The position numbers and the translations under genes are program-made. A stretch of 64,000 bases of DNA from the NCBI GenBank assembly GCA_012845835.1, contig JABAKD010000013.1, positions 8,409,128-8,473,127 on the forward strand. Direction: 5' to 3'. This document shows positions 31,319 through 43,397 of the stretch, piece by piece (position 1 is the first letter of the stretch; every line of letters begins with the position of its first letter). The stretch is from Undaria pinnatifida. Taxonomy: Eukaryota > Sar > Phaeophyceae > Laminariales > Alariaceae. Below the pieces are notes generated by a model that was given only the letters and a program-made list of their open reading frames with translations, ran no database searches and was not told the origin of the DNA.

Positions 31319-31489
31319 TAGTACACACAACAAGCACATATTTACCACTGTATAGCAAACTTGAACATCGGGTTCTGTTGCTAATCGGTTGGCCCCGAAG
31401 CAGTTTCCTTCAACTGGAAAGGTTCCTTAATTTCTCACTACGAATGCATCGGAATGCATATAGCGATACTCATACTGCTTGTAGACACG
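31319..31489 (-). mobile_element. Family A interior (minus), left piece of a split element
   Basis: Reverse-oriented interior matching 2710-2880 and 35705-35880. It ends in TGCT (31486-31489), the target duplication of the element inserted at 31490. The same interior resumes at 32649. Confidence 0.8.
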
Positions 31490-31828
31490 CCCAAGCTAGG
31501 CAAGGTCTACTGACCAGAAAGTGTCCCCCCTTGGCCTAGGAGGGGCTGGTCAGCACCATTCAGGTGCCAAGAAAGGAGAGATAAGTTGTTGTACTAGCTC
31601 CGAACACAAGAAAACAAGCGATCTTAACTTCATCCCCGAATCCCTGTATCAGAATCCAGAAGAGGATAAGTAGAAACCCCTACTACAGTAGTTGTCTTCA
31701 GATCTAGATGAAGTTCACACACCACATCAGATCCTCAACAGTCAATCACCCACAGTCAATCACCCACAAGATCAACTGTCGTGTCTTACCAACAACACTA
31801 CACACTCTCTGGTGCTCCACCGTCCACA
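31490..31828 (-). repeat. Family A LTR, copy 7 (3' LTR of a compact element)
   Basis: 339 bp, from TGTAGACACGCC to CGTCCACA (reverse orientation). The left edge is set by TSD TGCT. Confidence 0.92.
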
Positions 31829-32313
31829 GATCGCACCCAAAAGCGGGACGCGCGATGCGACAGCCCGCAGTCGGCACCGCTGAATCACCGCATTTCAGTG
31901 TGTTCACCTCGCCAGCATGCCCCCCGAAAGCCTCGAGCCCTCTCGTGATCGGCGGGTGTGTCTTTGCTGCCCGAGTTGAACCTTCAGATGATCAAATCGT
32001 GCCTATACTGCGAGATTTCACAGAACCAAGTCAATCAACCTGATTCGAACATCGCCATCATCAGATGTGGAGCCTGCTGCTGCAGCCCCTCCACGCTGGG
32101 TGCGATGCTGGAACATCGCCTCTAGCGGCCCCTCGTACGACCACAGCAGACCTCGTTCGGGGTCCTGAGGCAGCATATGGACACCGCCCTCATCGGGTCA
32201 GAGGGCTTCCTGCTAAAACGCGGCCCAATCCACACCTGCGTGCCGCTGTCGCAATCGTACCAGAAAAAAATCCCTGACTAACGTCAGTGTGTTCAACCTG
32301 AATTATCGATAAT
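31829..32313 (-). mobile_element. 485-bp interior of a compact family A element
   Basis: Holds only the leader, the gag-start segment (about 32065-32130 read in reverse) and a short adjoining block. The smallest interior among the family A copies bounded by two LTRs in this window. No coding capacity beyond the gag start. Confidence 0.88.
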
Positions 32314-32648
32314 TGTAGACACGCCTAAGCTAGGCAAGTCTACTGACCAGAAAGTGTCCCCCCTTGGCCTGAGAGGGGCTGGTCAGCACCATTCAGGTGC
32401 CAAGAAAGGAGGGATAAGTTGTTGTATTAGCTCCGAACACAAGAAAACAAGCGATTTTAACTTGATCCCCGAATCCCTCCATCAGAATCCAGAAGAGGAT
32501 AAGTAAGAACCCCTACTACAGTAGTTCTCTTCAGACCTAGATAGCGTTCAAACACCATATTAGATCCTCAACAGTCAATCACCAACAAGAAGATCAACTG
32601 TCGTCTTACCAACAACACTACACACTCTCTGGTGCTCCACTGTCCACA
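32314..32648 (-). repeat. Family A LTR, copy 8 (5' LTR of the compact element)
   Basis: 335 bp, TGTAGACACGCC to CTGTCCACA. It is followed by TGCT (32649-32652), matching 31486-31489. Confidence 0.93.
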
Positions 32649-34223
32649 TGCTCCTTTCTGTTCATCAGAAACAACACAAGTATGCCTAAGAAACACGCTA
32701 ATCCTTCAAACGCAATCAACGTATATTTTTGTTTTTCTCACGAAGCAGAGCACATACTCTAGGCATACGTACATCTCCACTCAATGTGTGTTGAAAAGCA
32801 CGCACTACAACGCGCGTACGGCAGTATATGTTTTGCATCGCAAAGGACATGCCACGATACCACACGTGCTCGTTTCCATCTGTCGGCGAAAACACCATGG
32901 TAATGCATACCAATTTATGTGTATAATCTTCGAACGAAATATACGGTTTTGATACGTTTTGGAACACGAGCTCCTTCAGGCTGACTCGTCCATATGCAAG
33001 CAGAAAAGCAAGAAACAGTTCTTTGCGGCCGCACGTCGACATATTTGTTCTCGTGCAGAGGCGATCGGCATGCACACATGCATTTTAAAACCCCCTTTCC
33101 CCAAACCTTCAGCAGCTACGACGAGATCCTCTCTCTGTACAGAGGCATGCAGCATGAGCTCGCAGCATAGTGCATGAATTGTCGAGACAAGATTATTCTG
33201 CTACCCACAAGCACTCAACCATTTTGACACCAGTCGCAAAACACGCGTTGTATTATGCCGCATACTGCTGTATTGGCAATCGGCGCAACACAAAGCAAGA
33301 CGGGGTATACTTTTATCAAGCAAAGCACGCAGCACGCTTGCCCCTAAGTTCTAGATAAGAGCCGACGCGCGACAATGCACGCGACAAATACAGCAACAGT
33401 ATCTTCAAAAACAAAACAAAACTCACACCTTGAAGGCAAGACATGCAAGGGCTCCATGGTGGAAGCCAATTCATCATATAGCCTTCGCAAAACAAAAGCC
33501 AAGCTCAGCGCCTGAAAGGATTCGAGTTCTCAACCATCCCCCTTGGGCGGCACTCCAGCTCCTCCTTTTCGGAAGTGCAGAGCGCAACCGCCGTCTCCAA
33601 CGGCTGTATACACGTGTGATTTCCTCACTCGTCGCTCCGCCTCCCGAAATGGACATCCTCGTGACGATCTATAAGCCCAGCAGGGGAGATTGAAGCATTT
33701 CGCCGCGTTTTTCGCGATCACACGCTTCGCACGTGATGCCGCGTCTTCCCCCTCGCTACGCGCGGCGCGATATCCCTCAGTCGGCACCTCTGAACCACAT
33801 CATATCTGTGTGTTCATCTCGCCAGCATGCCCCGCCGAAAGCCTTGAGCCCTCGTGAGCGATTGGTTTGTCTTCGCTGACCGAGTTGAACCTTCAGCGGA
33901 TCAAATCGTGCCTATACTGCGAGATTTCATAGAACCAAGTCAATCAACCCGATTCGAACCTCGTCATCAGCGGCTGTTGACCCTGCTGCCGCAGCCCCTC
34001 CACGCTGAATGCGGTATGAGGACATCGCCTCTAGCGGCCCCTCGTACGACCACAGCAGACCCCGTTGGGAGTCCTCAGGCGACGTGTGGACACCGCCCTC
34101 ATCGGGTCAGATGGCTTTCTGCCGAAACACGGCCCAATCCGCACCTGCTTGCTTCTGTCGCAATCGTGTCAGAAAAAAACTCCCTGACTAACGTCGGTGG
34201 GTTCAACCTGAGTTATCGATAAC
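32649..34223 (-). mobile_element. Family A interior (minus), right piece of the split element
   Basis: Continues the interior interrupted at 31489 and runs back to the leader and palindrome next to LTR copy 9. Contains the gag-start homology at about 33985-34060. No enzyme domains. Confidence 0.8.
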
Positions 34224-34554
34224 TGTTGACACGCCTAGGCCAAGCAGGGTTTACTGACCAGAAGTTGTCCCTCCTTTGCCAAAGGGAAGCTGGCTGGTCA
34301 GCATCATTTAGGTGAATGAAAGATTTAGAGATACTCTGTTCAGATAGCTTCAGAACACAAAAAAAACAAGGAATCTTAGATTCATCCCCGAATGTCCATA
34401 CCACAATCCAGGAGATGAAAAGTAGAAACATCTGTTGTCTTCAGATCTGAATAACGTTCACACCTCACACCTGATCCTCAGCGGTCAATCACCAAGATCA
34501 GCTGTCGTGTCTTACCATCAATACTACACACCCTCTGGTGCTCCACTGTCCACA
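34224..34554 (-). repeat. Family A LTR, copy 9 (5' LTR, minus)
   Basis: 331 bp, TGTTGACACGCC to CTGTCCACA. More diverged than its neighbours; belongs to the AAAGGG-hairpin subtype also seen in copies 4, 5 and 13. Confidence 0.88.
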
Positions 34555-34612
34555 GCTTGTACGTTAATGAAACGAACGCGATTTTTTTTGTGCATTGAAA
34601 TATTGTGCGCCC

Positions 34613-34943
34613 TGTAGACACGTCTACGCTAGGCAAGGTCTACTGACCAAAAAGTATCCCCCCTTGGCCTGAGGGGGGCTGGTCAGCAACATTCAGGTGC
34701 TAAGAAAGGAGAGAGAAGTTGTTGTATTAGCTCCGAACACAAGAAAACAAGCGATCTTAATCCCCAAATCCCCATATCAGAATCCAGAAGAGGATATATA
34801 GGAACCTCTATTACACTTGTTGTCTTCAGATCTAGGTAACATCCACACACCACATCAGATCCTCAACAGTCAATCACCACCAAGAAGATCCACTGTCGTG
34901 TCTTACCAACAAAACTACACTCTCTGGTGTTCCACTGTCCACA
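34613..34943 (-). repeat. Family A LTR, copy 10 (3' LTR, minus)
   Basis: 331 bp, TGTAGACACGTC to CTGTCCACA. Separated from copy 9 by 58 bp of unrelated DNA (34555-34612). It starts the inverted composite 34613-39442. Confidence 0.9.
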
Positions 34944-37178
34944 ATGCCCCCCAAAGCGCGATCATACTCAAAGTAGTTCATGAACAAGCTTTGATCAAAA
35001 GAGCACCGGCTAGCCCAAAACATCAAAGAAGACATGCATGTCGTTTCTGAATGATAAACGACCACATACATCTAGATACCATACCCAATGATTACGAGTC
35101 ATGAAACATTGCAATACTTCACAAAAACATGCACACACGATCACCAGGCACAAATCATGCGGTAAAACTTAGCAATATCACCAATAAATATTGCCAGGTA
35201 CATTAATTCGTGTATGTTTTTAGACGCAAACTCCACAAAACATACTTGTATAAGTGGCAAGCCAAACGGAAACCCAAATAAAAACCCGCCGATCAAAAGA
35301 TAAACATCCTAAGAACTCTTTTACGACTACACGAGTATTAATAGTATCATCCGCTTTCATCCACAACTTTACCACAACTCATGCACTCAGCAAAGTAATA
35401 CCGTAAGAACATTCCAGGACGATTTTCACTCAAGTCATGCAAGAACCGCAGAGAGATTACAGCGAAATACCACATTACTGCTTCAGCTTTGTCCTTATAT
35501 GCATTTCACTAGCACACCGCGAATATGCATCACGCATTCAGCAAGCCTCGCTTGTTTGGAGACAAAAACAGCAGCGATACATGAGCACACACATTGTACT
35601 ACGACAGAACGAGACAATCGTCTCATGCGCACAAAAACAGATGGCACAAATGACCCTACAAGAATGATCAATACAAAAAAATACGGAAGACACGAATATC
35701 TACTACTCGTACACACAACAAGCACATATGTACCACTGTGTAGCGAACTTGAACATCGGGTTCTGGTGCTAAACGGTTGGCCCCTGGGCAGTTTCCTTCA
35801 ACTGGAAAGCTTAAAGCAAAGGTTCCTAAATTTTTCACTAAGAATACATCGGAATGCACATAGCGATAGACTCTCATACTGCTCCTGTCTGTTCATCAGA
35901 AACAACACAAATCTGCCTGAGAAACACGCCAATCCGTCAGACGCAATCAACGTATATGTTTTGTTTCTCGCACGGTCCAGAACACGCTCCTTTCATACTT
36001 CACGCTGCACTCAATGTGTGCGGGAATACGCGCACTACTACGCGCGTACGGCAGTATAGGTTTTTCATCGCAAGAGATAAGCCACAAAACTACACTCCCT
36101 GGCTTCAATCTGTCAGTGAAAACGCAAAATATGGTTTCACACGATTTGGAACACGAGCTCCTTGAGGCTAACTCGTCCATATGCAGCGGGGAAAGCACGT
36201 ACCAGGTTCTTGGCGGCAATACGTGGACACAGTTGTTCTCGTGCAGAGGCCATCGGCATGCACCACGCATTCAATAACCGCCCTTTTCAATCAACCTTCA
36301 GCATCTACGACGGGACTCTCGCTCTGTACAGAGGCATACAGCATCTCGCAGCATAAAGCATTAATTTTCGCGACAAGATTATTCTGCTACACACAAGCAC
36401 TCAAAGCAAATTGACATCAGTCGCAAAGCACGCGTTGTATTATAACACAACAGAAACCCAGACGAGGTATGATTTTACCAAGCAAAGCACGAAGCACACT
36501 TGCCCCTATTAATAGCTCAAATATACGACACGACAAAGCACGCCACAACTTCAGCAGCGGTATCTTCCACAGACAAATCAACCTCACACCTTGAAAGCAA
36601 AACGTGCGCGGGCTACATGTTGGAGGCCAAGTCATCACATAGCCTTTGCAAAACAAGAGCCAAGCTCTCAGCGCCTGGAAGCATTCGAGCTTTCAACCAC
36701 CCCTTTTCAGCGGCGCTTCAGCTCCTCCTATTCTGAAATACAAAGGGCAATCGCCTTCTCGAACGGCTGTATGCACGTGTGATTTTCTCACTCCTCACTC
36801 CGCCTCCCGAAGTGGATATCCTCGCGACGATAAAGAAGCGCAGATGGGGAGATTGAAGCATCTCGCCACGATGGGCACAATCACACGCTTCGCACGTGAT
36901 GTCGCGCCTTCCCCGTCGGGACGCGCGACGCGACAGCCCGCAGTTGGCACCGCTGAATCACCGCATTTCGGTGTGTTCATCTTGCCAGCATGCCCCCCGA
37001 AAGCCTTAAGCCCCCGTGATCGGTGGGTGTGCCTTTGCTGCCCGAGTTGAAACTTCAGCGGATCAAATCGTGCCTATACTGCGAGATTTCACAGAACCAA
37101 GTCAATCAACCTGATTCGAACATCGCCATCATCAGATGTGGAGCCTGCTGCTGCAGCCCCTCCACGCTGGGTGCGATC
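34944..37178 (-). mobile_element. Family A interior (minus), left arm of a large inverted repeat
   Basis: Complete interior in reverse orientation up to the gag-start segment, where it is cut (GGGTGCGATC) by a plus-oriented LTR. From about 35565 to 37176 it is the reverse complement of 37724-39402. Open frames such as plus 35499-36059 and 36646-37050 are shared repeat sequence. Confidence 0.85.
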
Positions 37179-37515
37179 TGTGAACAGTGGAGCACCAGAG
37201 AGTGTGTAGTGTTGTTGGCAAGACACGACAGTTGACCTTCTTGTTGGTGATTGACTGTTGAGGATCTAATATGGTGTGTGAACGTTATTTAGATCTGAAG
37301 AGAACTACTGTAGTAGGGGTTCCTACTTATCCTCTTCTGGATTCTGATATGAGGATTCGGAGATCAAGTTAAAATCGCTTGTTTTCTTGTGTTCGGAGCT
37401 AATACAACAACTTATCTCTCCTTTCCTAGCACCTGAATGGTGCTGACCAGCCCCCCTCAGGCCAAGGGGGGACACTTTCTGGTCAGTAGACTTGCCTAGC
37501 TTAGGCGTGTCTACA
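37179..37515 (+). repeat. Family A LTR, copy 11 (plus), at the centre of the inverted repeat
   Basis: 337 bp, TGTGAACAGTGG to GTGTCTACA, with opposite orientation to copies 7-10. It is followed by the uninterrupted ATTATCGATAAT leader. Confidence 0.92.
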
Positions 37516-39403
37516 ATTATCGATAATTCAGGTTGAACACACTGACGTTAGTCAGGGATTTTTTTCTGGTACGATTGCGACAGCGGCACGCAGGTGTGGA
37601 TTGGGCCGCGTTTCAGCAGGAAGCCCTCTGACCCGATGAAGGCGATGTCCATATGCTGCCTCAGGACCCCGAACGAGGTCTGCTGTGGTCGTACGAGGGG
37701 CCGCTAGAGGCGATGTTCCAGCATCGCACCCAGCGTGGAGGGGCTGCAGCAGCAGGCTCCACATCTGATGATGGCGATGTTCGAATCAGGTTGATTGACT
37801 TGGTTCTGTGGAATCTCGCAGTATAGGCACGATTTGATCCGCTGAAGTTTCAACTCGGGCAGCAAAGGCACACCTACCGATCACGGGGGCTTAAGGCTTT
37901 CGGGGGGCATGCTGGCAAGATGAACACACCGAAATGCGGTGATTCAGCGGTGCCGACTGCGGGCTGTCGCGTCGCGCGTCCCGACGGGGAAGGCGCGACA
38001 TCACGTGCGAAGCGTGTGATCGTGCCCATCGTGGCGAGATGCTTCAATCTCCCCATCTGCGCTTCTTTATCGTCGCGAGGATATCCACTTCGGGAGGCGG
38101 AGTGAGGAGTGAGAAAATCACACGTGCATACAGCCGTTCGAGAAGGCGATTGCCCTTTGTATTTCAGAATAGGAGGAGCTGAAGCGCCGCTGAAAAGGGG
38201 TGGTTGATAGCTCGAATGCTTCCAGGCGCTGAGAGCTTGGCTCTTGTTTTGCAAAGGCTATGTGATGACTTGGCCTCCAACATGGAGCTCGCGCACGTGT
38301 TGCTTTCAAGGTGTGAGTTGAGTAGTTTTTGAAGATACGGCAGTGCTACTGTAGTGGTGGCGTGCTTTGTCGTGTCGTATATTTGAGCTATTAATAGGGG
38401 CAAGTGTGCTTCGTGCTTTGCTTGTTAAATTCATACCCCGTCTTGGTTTGTTTGTGTCATGCTGATTTCCTATACAGCAGTATGCGCATAATACAACGCG
38501 TGCTTTGCGACTGATGTCAATCTGGTTTGAGTGCTTGTGCGTAGCAGAATATTCTTGTCGCGAAAATTATTGCATTATGCTGCGAGTACATGCTGCATGC
38601 CTCTGTACAGAGCGAGAGTCTCGTCGTAGATGCTGAAGGTTGATTGAAAAGGGGGGTTATTGAATGCGTGGTGCATGCCGATGGCCTCTGCACGAGAACA
38701 AATATGTCCACGTATTGCCGCAAAGAACCTGGTACTTGCTTTCCCTGCTGCAAAAGGATGAGTCAGCCTGAAGGAGCTCGTGTTCCAAATCGTATGAAAC
38801 CGTGTTTTGCGTTCGAAGATTTATACACACACATGTGCGTTATTAGCATATCGTTTTCACAGGTTTGAAGCGAGCGCGTGGGGTTTCGTGGCGCGTCCGC
38901 AAAACGAATGCTAAACCTATATTGCCGTGCGCGCGTTGTATTGAGCGTTTTTCCACACACATTGAGTGCAGAGTGAAGTATGCACGGAGTGTGTTCTGCA
39001 CCGTGCAGGAAACGAAATGAACGGTTGATTGTGTTTGACGGATTAGCGTGTTTCTTAGGCAGACTTGTGTTGTTTCTGATGAACAGACAGGAGCAGTCTG
39101 AGAGTCTATCGCTATGTACATTCCGATGTATTCTTAGTGAAAAATTAAGGAACCTTTCCAGTTGAAGGAAACTGCTTAGGGGCGAACCGTTTAGCAACAG
39201 AACCCGATGTTCAAGTTTGCTATACGGTAGTGGTACATATGTGCTTGTTGTGCGTACGAGTAGTAGATATTTGTGTCTTCCGTACTTATTGTATTGATCA
39301 TTGTTGCAGGGTCATTTGTGCCATCTGTTTTTGGGCGCATGAGACGATTGTCTCGTTTTGTCGTAGTGCAATGATTGTGCTCATGTATCGCTGCCGTTTT
39401 TGG
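37516..39403 (+). mobile_element. Family A interior (plus), right arm of the inverted repeat
   Basis: Leader with palindrome, gag start from an ATG at about 37713 (MFQHRTQRGGAAAAG...), then non-coding interior, truncated at about 39403. Bases 37724-39402 mirror 35565-37176. Confidence 0.85.
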
Positions 39404-39442
39404 CCCCAACACTACACACTTGCTGGTGCTCCACTGTCTACA
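39404..39442 (-). repeat. Family A LTR fragment, copy 12
   Basis: Last ~39 bases of a minus-oriented LTR (AACACTACACACTTGCTGG, GTGCTCCACTGTCTACA) closing the composite. No matching TSD to 34609-34612. Confidence 0.8.
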
Positions 39443-39539
39443 GGCCATGGCAGCCCAGAAATAACTACGACGGCAACACGAGAAAGCCTTTTCTTTCCGG
39501 CTTTAGGTCAGTATGACCCGGTAGTACTTTGAAATCAAC

Positions 39540-39915
39540 AACACATTTAGCGTTCAAAATCATGCAGGCATTTGTTGGTGAACCATTATGATGTGCGACG
39601 AGCACGCAGACGGGCATGGCGAACGAATGAATGATCATTATAAGCGATGAGCATACAGCATGCATGTATTTGGTATCGAACGGATGATCGAATGATTATT
39701 GTAAGCGATGAGCATACATATAGGGTTCAAGCATTTGCTGGTTGACGAGCGAATTATCATTGTTAGGGACGAGTACGAAGGCGGGCATGGCGAACGATGA
39801 TAGTTATAAGCGACGAGCGTGCAGGGTTCATGCATTTGATGGTGAACGAATGATTGCTGTAAGCGGCGAGCATGTAGGGTTCATGCATGTGCTATTTTAC
39901 GATCATTCTCGGCGA
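39540..39915 (+). repeat. Degenerate minisatellite, ~55-60-bp period
   Basis: Six or so units built on GAACGAATGATTRTTRTAAGC, then GACGAGCATRCAGGGTTCATGCATTTG-like sequence. No gene. Confidence 0.75.
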
Positions 39916-40059
39916 CAGCATACAGACGGGAAGCACGAGCGACAGACGAACAGAGCACGAGAAGTAAACGTGCCTGCATGCGCTTCAAAACCCGGTGTAT
40001 GTTACGTTGCAGCATACCTTTTGTACATATATGATGCAATACGAACACAGCACACCCAA

Positions 40060-40395
40060 GAGCATGATGCCCCTGGAGTGTGTTTGTCTCTTGGTTCTCA
40101 CTGCCGCACCCTTCAGTTTCTGCTTTCTGGCGTTGACGGACGGCACGGCTGGGAGTGCAAAAGTTTGCAGTGCACCCGTTAGTTCCCCACCCTTTACCTA
40201 CGCTTTCCGGCAGCTAGAAAATGAATGTTGAATGCAAAGACCGATGTGATTCGAGGAAAGTGGTTAGTGCGCGAGCCACGGGTGTACTCGCTTTACGCAC
40301 TTCCGGGCCATATATGTCCAGCTGCCACTTTCTGCTCTGTTGCTGCTGTGTTCCGCGCGTCATTGCGCGTGACTGTGAGTGCTCTGCACATTGCC
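40060..40395 (+). repeat. Dispersed repeat C, copy 1
   Basis: Diverged direct copy of 48640-48960. Shared landmarks: CTGGAGTGTG(T/C)(T/C)TGTCTC, CCGGCAGCT(A/G)(A/G)A(A/C)AATGAATG and CCACGGGTGTACTCGC. No coding evidence. Confidence 0.75.
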
Positions 40396-42169
40396 AACAG
40401 CAGAGACCACCAGGTGAGACTCTGCATGGATGATCCCTCGCGATGGTGAGACTCTGCATGGATGATCCCTCGGGATCGGCGGTCTGACCTGTCCCTTTTA
40501 TTTGGTTTCCAACGGGTTGCGTTTAAGATCCACTGCCGAGTTCTGTAGGTAGCAGCAGCAGTATACGATCGTAGCGTCACTGTTGAGATACGGCCTCGAA
40601 AGGCCTGTAATTATTCGTATTGAGATAATTTGGATGGGTTTCGTAAGCTAATGTTAGCGTTTTATATTCGGGATAGTTGAGAAATAGAGGCACGTGCCTT
40701 CGATCTCAGAAGTCATCCGGGGCTCTGGTGGAATCGAATAAAGCTACGTGTCTGCGAAGGCTAAGAAAGTGAGTACTTTCCGAGGACCTGCTCAATTGGC
40801 AGACCAGCAGGGGGCACCCTGTGTGCCCGCCCGATACCCTTGAAATATGGCGTCGTCTTCGGCTTGACTTGCTATTGTTGCAGCGTTCCTCCAATCTCTC
40901 CCATCATAGTTGTTTTCGTAGCGATTTTGGTTTTGGCGATTTTGCTTTTGCTTGCCATTGAGCCCACAACCCCTGTTTATTACGCGTGGTTTCTCAATGG
41001 AGGGAGCGCCCTTCCTCCTCCAACGGCGACCACAACAGCAGTCAGATGGCAGAGGCCCCTCCTGTTGGTCGCCGGGCACGTATCACACGGACGACACCTT
41101 CTGACTACGTGCGGACTACACTGCTCTTCGGAGCACACTCCTCGTCTCGGCTTTTGGTTGCATCAGTTCCCCGCCAGCTAGTCACATGGACCACTCCGCA
41201 GCAGAACTGCCCAAGCCCCCACCCATCAGACTTGTTCGCTCCGCGCTCAGCCAGCACGTTGCACTGCGCATCTCCGCGAGCTGCCAACACAAGCTCCAAA
41301 AGATCGTCCGTCGACCTGTACTTTTTTTTGCGCTTGGGGGCTGAGGCATATGCACCACGCGCCACGGACAATCATACCGGAATCAACCTTTCGAGAGACC
41401 AGCGACGGGGACCCCGCGTGCTGAGAGAGCCTAAGACCGACCTTCGCGGGACCGCCTTGGACTACGGGCACCGCGGTCTAGGAGCTCATATCGCGGCTCC
41501 CTCCTTGTGGTCCTCCTTGGGAAGGAACAGGCGTGCTCGCGGAATGTTTGGGCTTTCTCGTTTGGCGATTTTTACCAGTACACGTGTTATTGTATGGGTT
41601 GCAGTACATGCGTCGATCCGTCTTGCACGTCGAACAAATTGCTGTGCTCCCTTTCTGCTGAAAAGAGTACAGCTTCTAATTTGACGCAACCCGGACCCCA
41701 CACCCCGATCTTTCGCGATCAACAGCGTGCCACTGTGCGTCGCGTAGCTTCAACCATCATCGTATTCGTAGCGCTACAAACTACGTACAGTGCAGCATAA
41801 TGGGCTCGCTGCCAATGCATGCCATATACCGCCGGATTCTCTGCTATAGACGTCAATGTACAGCAGCCGAGCCGCCTATTTTGCTCCTGCCCATTCACCA
41901 CATAGCTCCACCCTTCACTGCCCCAGCGTCCACAGTTACAGCACTGCAGCTCTGACACCCTCCGTTGCTGTGCGAGTGCTACTTGCAAGTTCGATCCAAG
42001 AGATTTTTCGTCTTGGCCCTCCCGTGACTAGAGCGTGAACTTAGTGAACGCTGAATCTCTGTGCTGGCTTTTTTCGGGCAAGGCTGTCGGCGTGTGCCAT
42101 GCCCTATATTTTACCATTCATGGGTACGCGGGGGCTAATACCACTTTCTGTATGGGCGCAGCTGCGATA
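40396..42169. other. No confirmed gene
   Basis: Long frames (minus 40792-41079; plus 40986-41684) have gag-like features such as Asn/Gln-rich or basic runs, but they conflict with each other and match no family I know. A ~30-bp tandem duplication (GTGAGACTCTGCATGGATGA) sits at 40415-40475. Confidence 0.4.
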
Positions 42170-43050
42170 GTGCGGCACACTGCACTGCTGTCGACGCAAC
42201 TGTCCCTTTATAGTGCGGTCGGTGTGGGTAGGGAATTTGCTTTCAGCTGTCCAGGCCTTAGCCGTCTTCCTACTACTGCCGGTATATGTGCTGCCCTTCT
42301 ACAATGCAGCTAGGGTCGATGCTGTAATAATTTTTTTTTGCAGCTGTCATCATGGATACTGTCCGTTGCAAGGCGGTTTACAGTTGACGGAGACGCTGGG
42401 CATTATACTTTTGGCACCAACGCTGCCTTTCTGCTGCTGTTAGCACATGTGCTACCCTTCACGATGATGCTAGGGTTATGCTGGCATTTTTTATTTTCTC
42501 TGCACATGTTCCGACAGCTACTGCCCGTTACAGAGCGCTTTAAAGCTATTAATAGTGCAAGCGGAGATCAGCCCGTTTGACCAGGTACTTGGGGGCAAAC
42601 AGCTATTCTTTTCGGCTGCGGGCGTACACATCTTTTCTACAGCTGGTCTTGGTACCATACTACCCTTTTTAAGGCGGTTGGTGTTATCGTCACCCGTGGA
42701 CACGGGAGCAATCTTGCAGCAATCAGCACTACTGTAAGCTCGACCGTCCCTCTATAGTGCGGTCGGTGGGGGGATTGCCTTGTTCGGACGCTATTCTACC
42801 CATCTTGGTGCGGTTGGAATTGCCGTTACCTGTCACAACAGCAGCGATACTACAGCAATCAGCACTACTGTAGGCGCGGTCGTCCTCCTATAGTGCGGAC
42901 GGTGGGGAAACTGCCTTGTTCGACGGTTATGTTATCCATCTTCGTGCGGATGGTATTGTCGGTACCTATCGGCACAGCAGCGGTAGTGTAGCGAACAGCA
43001 CTACTGTAGGCGCGACCGTCCCCTTATAGTGCGGTCGGTGGGGAAACTAC
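42170..43050 (+). repeat. Tandem array, ~136-bp period
   Basis: Clear units start at about 42729, 42864 and 43001, each with CTACTGTA(A/G)GC(T/G)CG followed by TATAGTGCGG(T/A)CGGTG(G/T)GG and CCTTGTTCGG. A diverged earlier unit is recognisable near 42200. Confidence 0.8.
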
Positions 43051-43099
43051 TTTGTTCGGGCGTTGTACTGACCTTGTCTTCTGGTTGGTATATGTGCAA

Positions 43100-43390
43100 C
43101 CCTCTACTGTGCTACTCCCCCCTACACTACAGTTGGGGCAGATGATGCCCGTTTTTATACGGTCGGCTGCGCGATCCTCTACTGTGCTACCCCCCTATAC
43201 ACTTATGTTGGGGCAGATACTGCCCGTTTGTTATACGGTCGACTGCGCGATCCTCTACTGTGCTACCCCCACCTACACTACTGTTGGGGCAAATGCTGCC
43301 CGTTTTTATGCGGATAGCTGTGCGATCCTCTACTGAGCTCCCCCCCCCTACACTACAGTCAAAGCCGATGCTGACCGTATATATACGGCT
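43100..43390 (+). repeat. Tandem array, ~80-bp period, about 3.5 units
   Basis: Units of CCTCTACTGTGCTACCCCCC, TACACTA(C/T)(A/T)GTTGGGGCAGATG(C/A)TGCCCG and TTTTTATACGG. It abuts the inverted copy of the 156-bp repeat. Confidence 0.85.
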
Positions 43391-43397
43391 ATTTAAT

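Noticed and set aside
32632-32952. Plus-strand ORF starting in an LTR
   Set aside because: It spans the LTR/interior boundary of nested elements and has no protein similarity.
36646-37050. 134-codon ORF also found inverted at 37874-38254
   Set aside because: Its apparent conservation is explained by the DNA-level inverted repeat of family A interiors, not by protein selection.
37560-37590. TGGTACGATTGCGACAGC as a classical tRNA primer-binding site
   Set aside because: It is over 50 bp from the LTR end, and the gag-bearing copy lacks it at the same position.
34609-39446. Target-site duplication around the inverted composite
   Set aside because: Flanks read GCCC on the left and GGCC on the right; they do not match.
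40986-41684. 232-codon plus-strand ORF
   Set aside because: Conflicts with minus-strand frames over the same DNA, biased composition, no motif, and no splice or start context.
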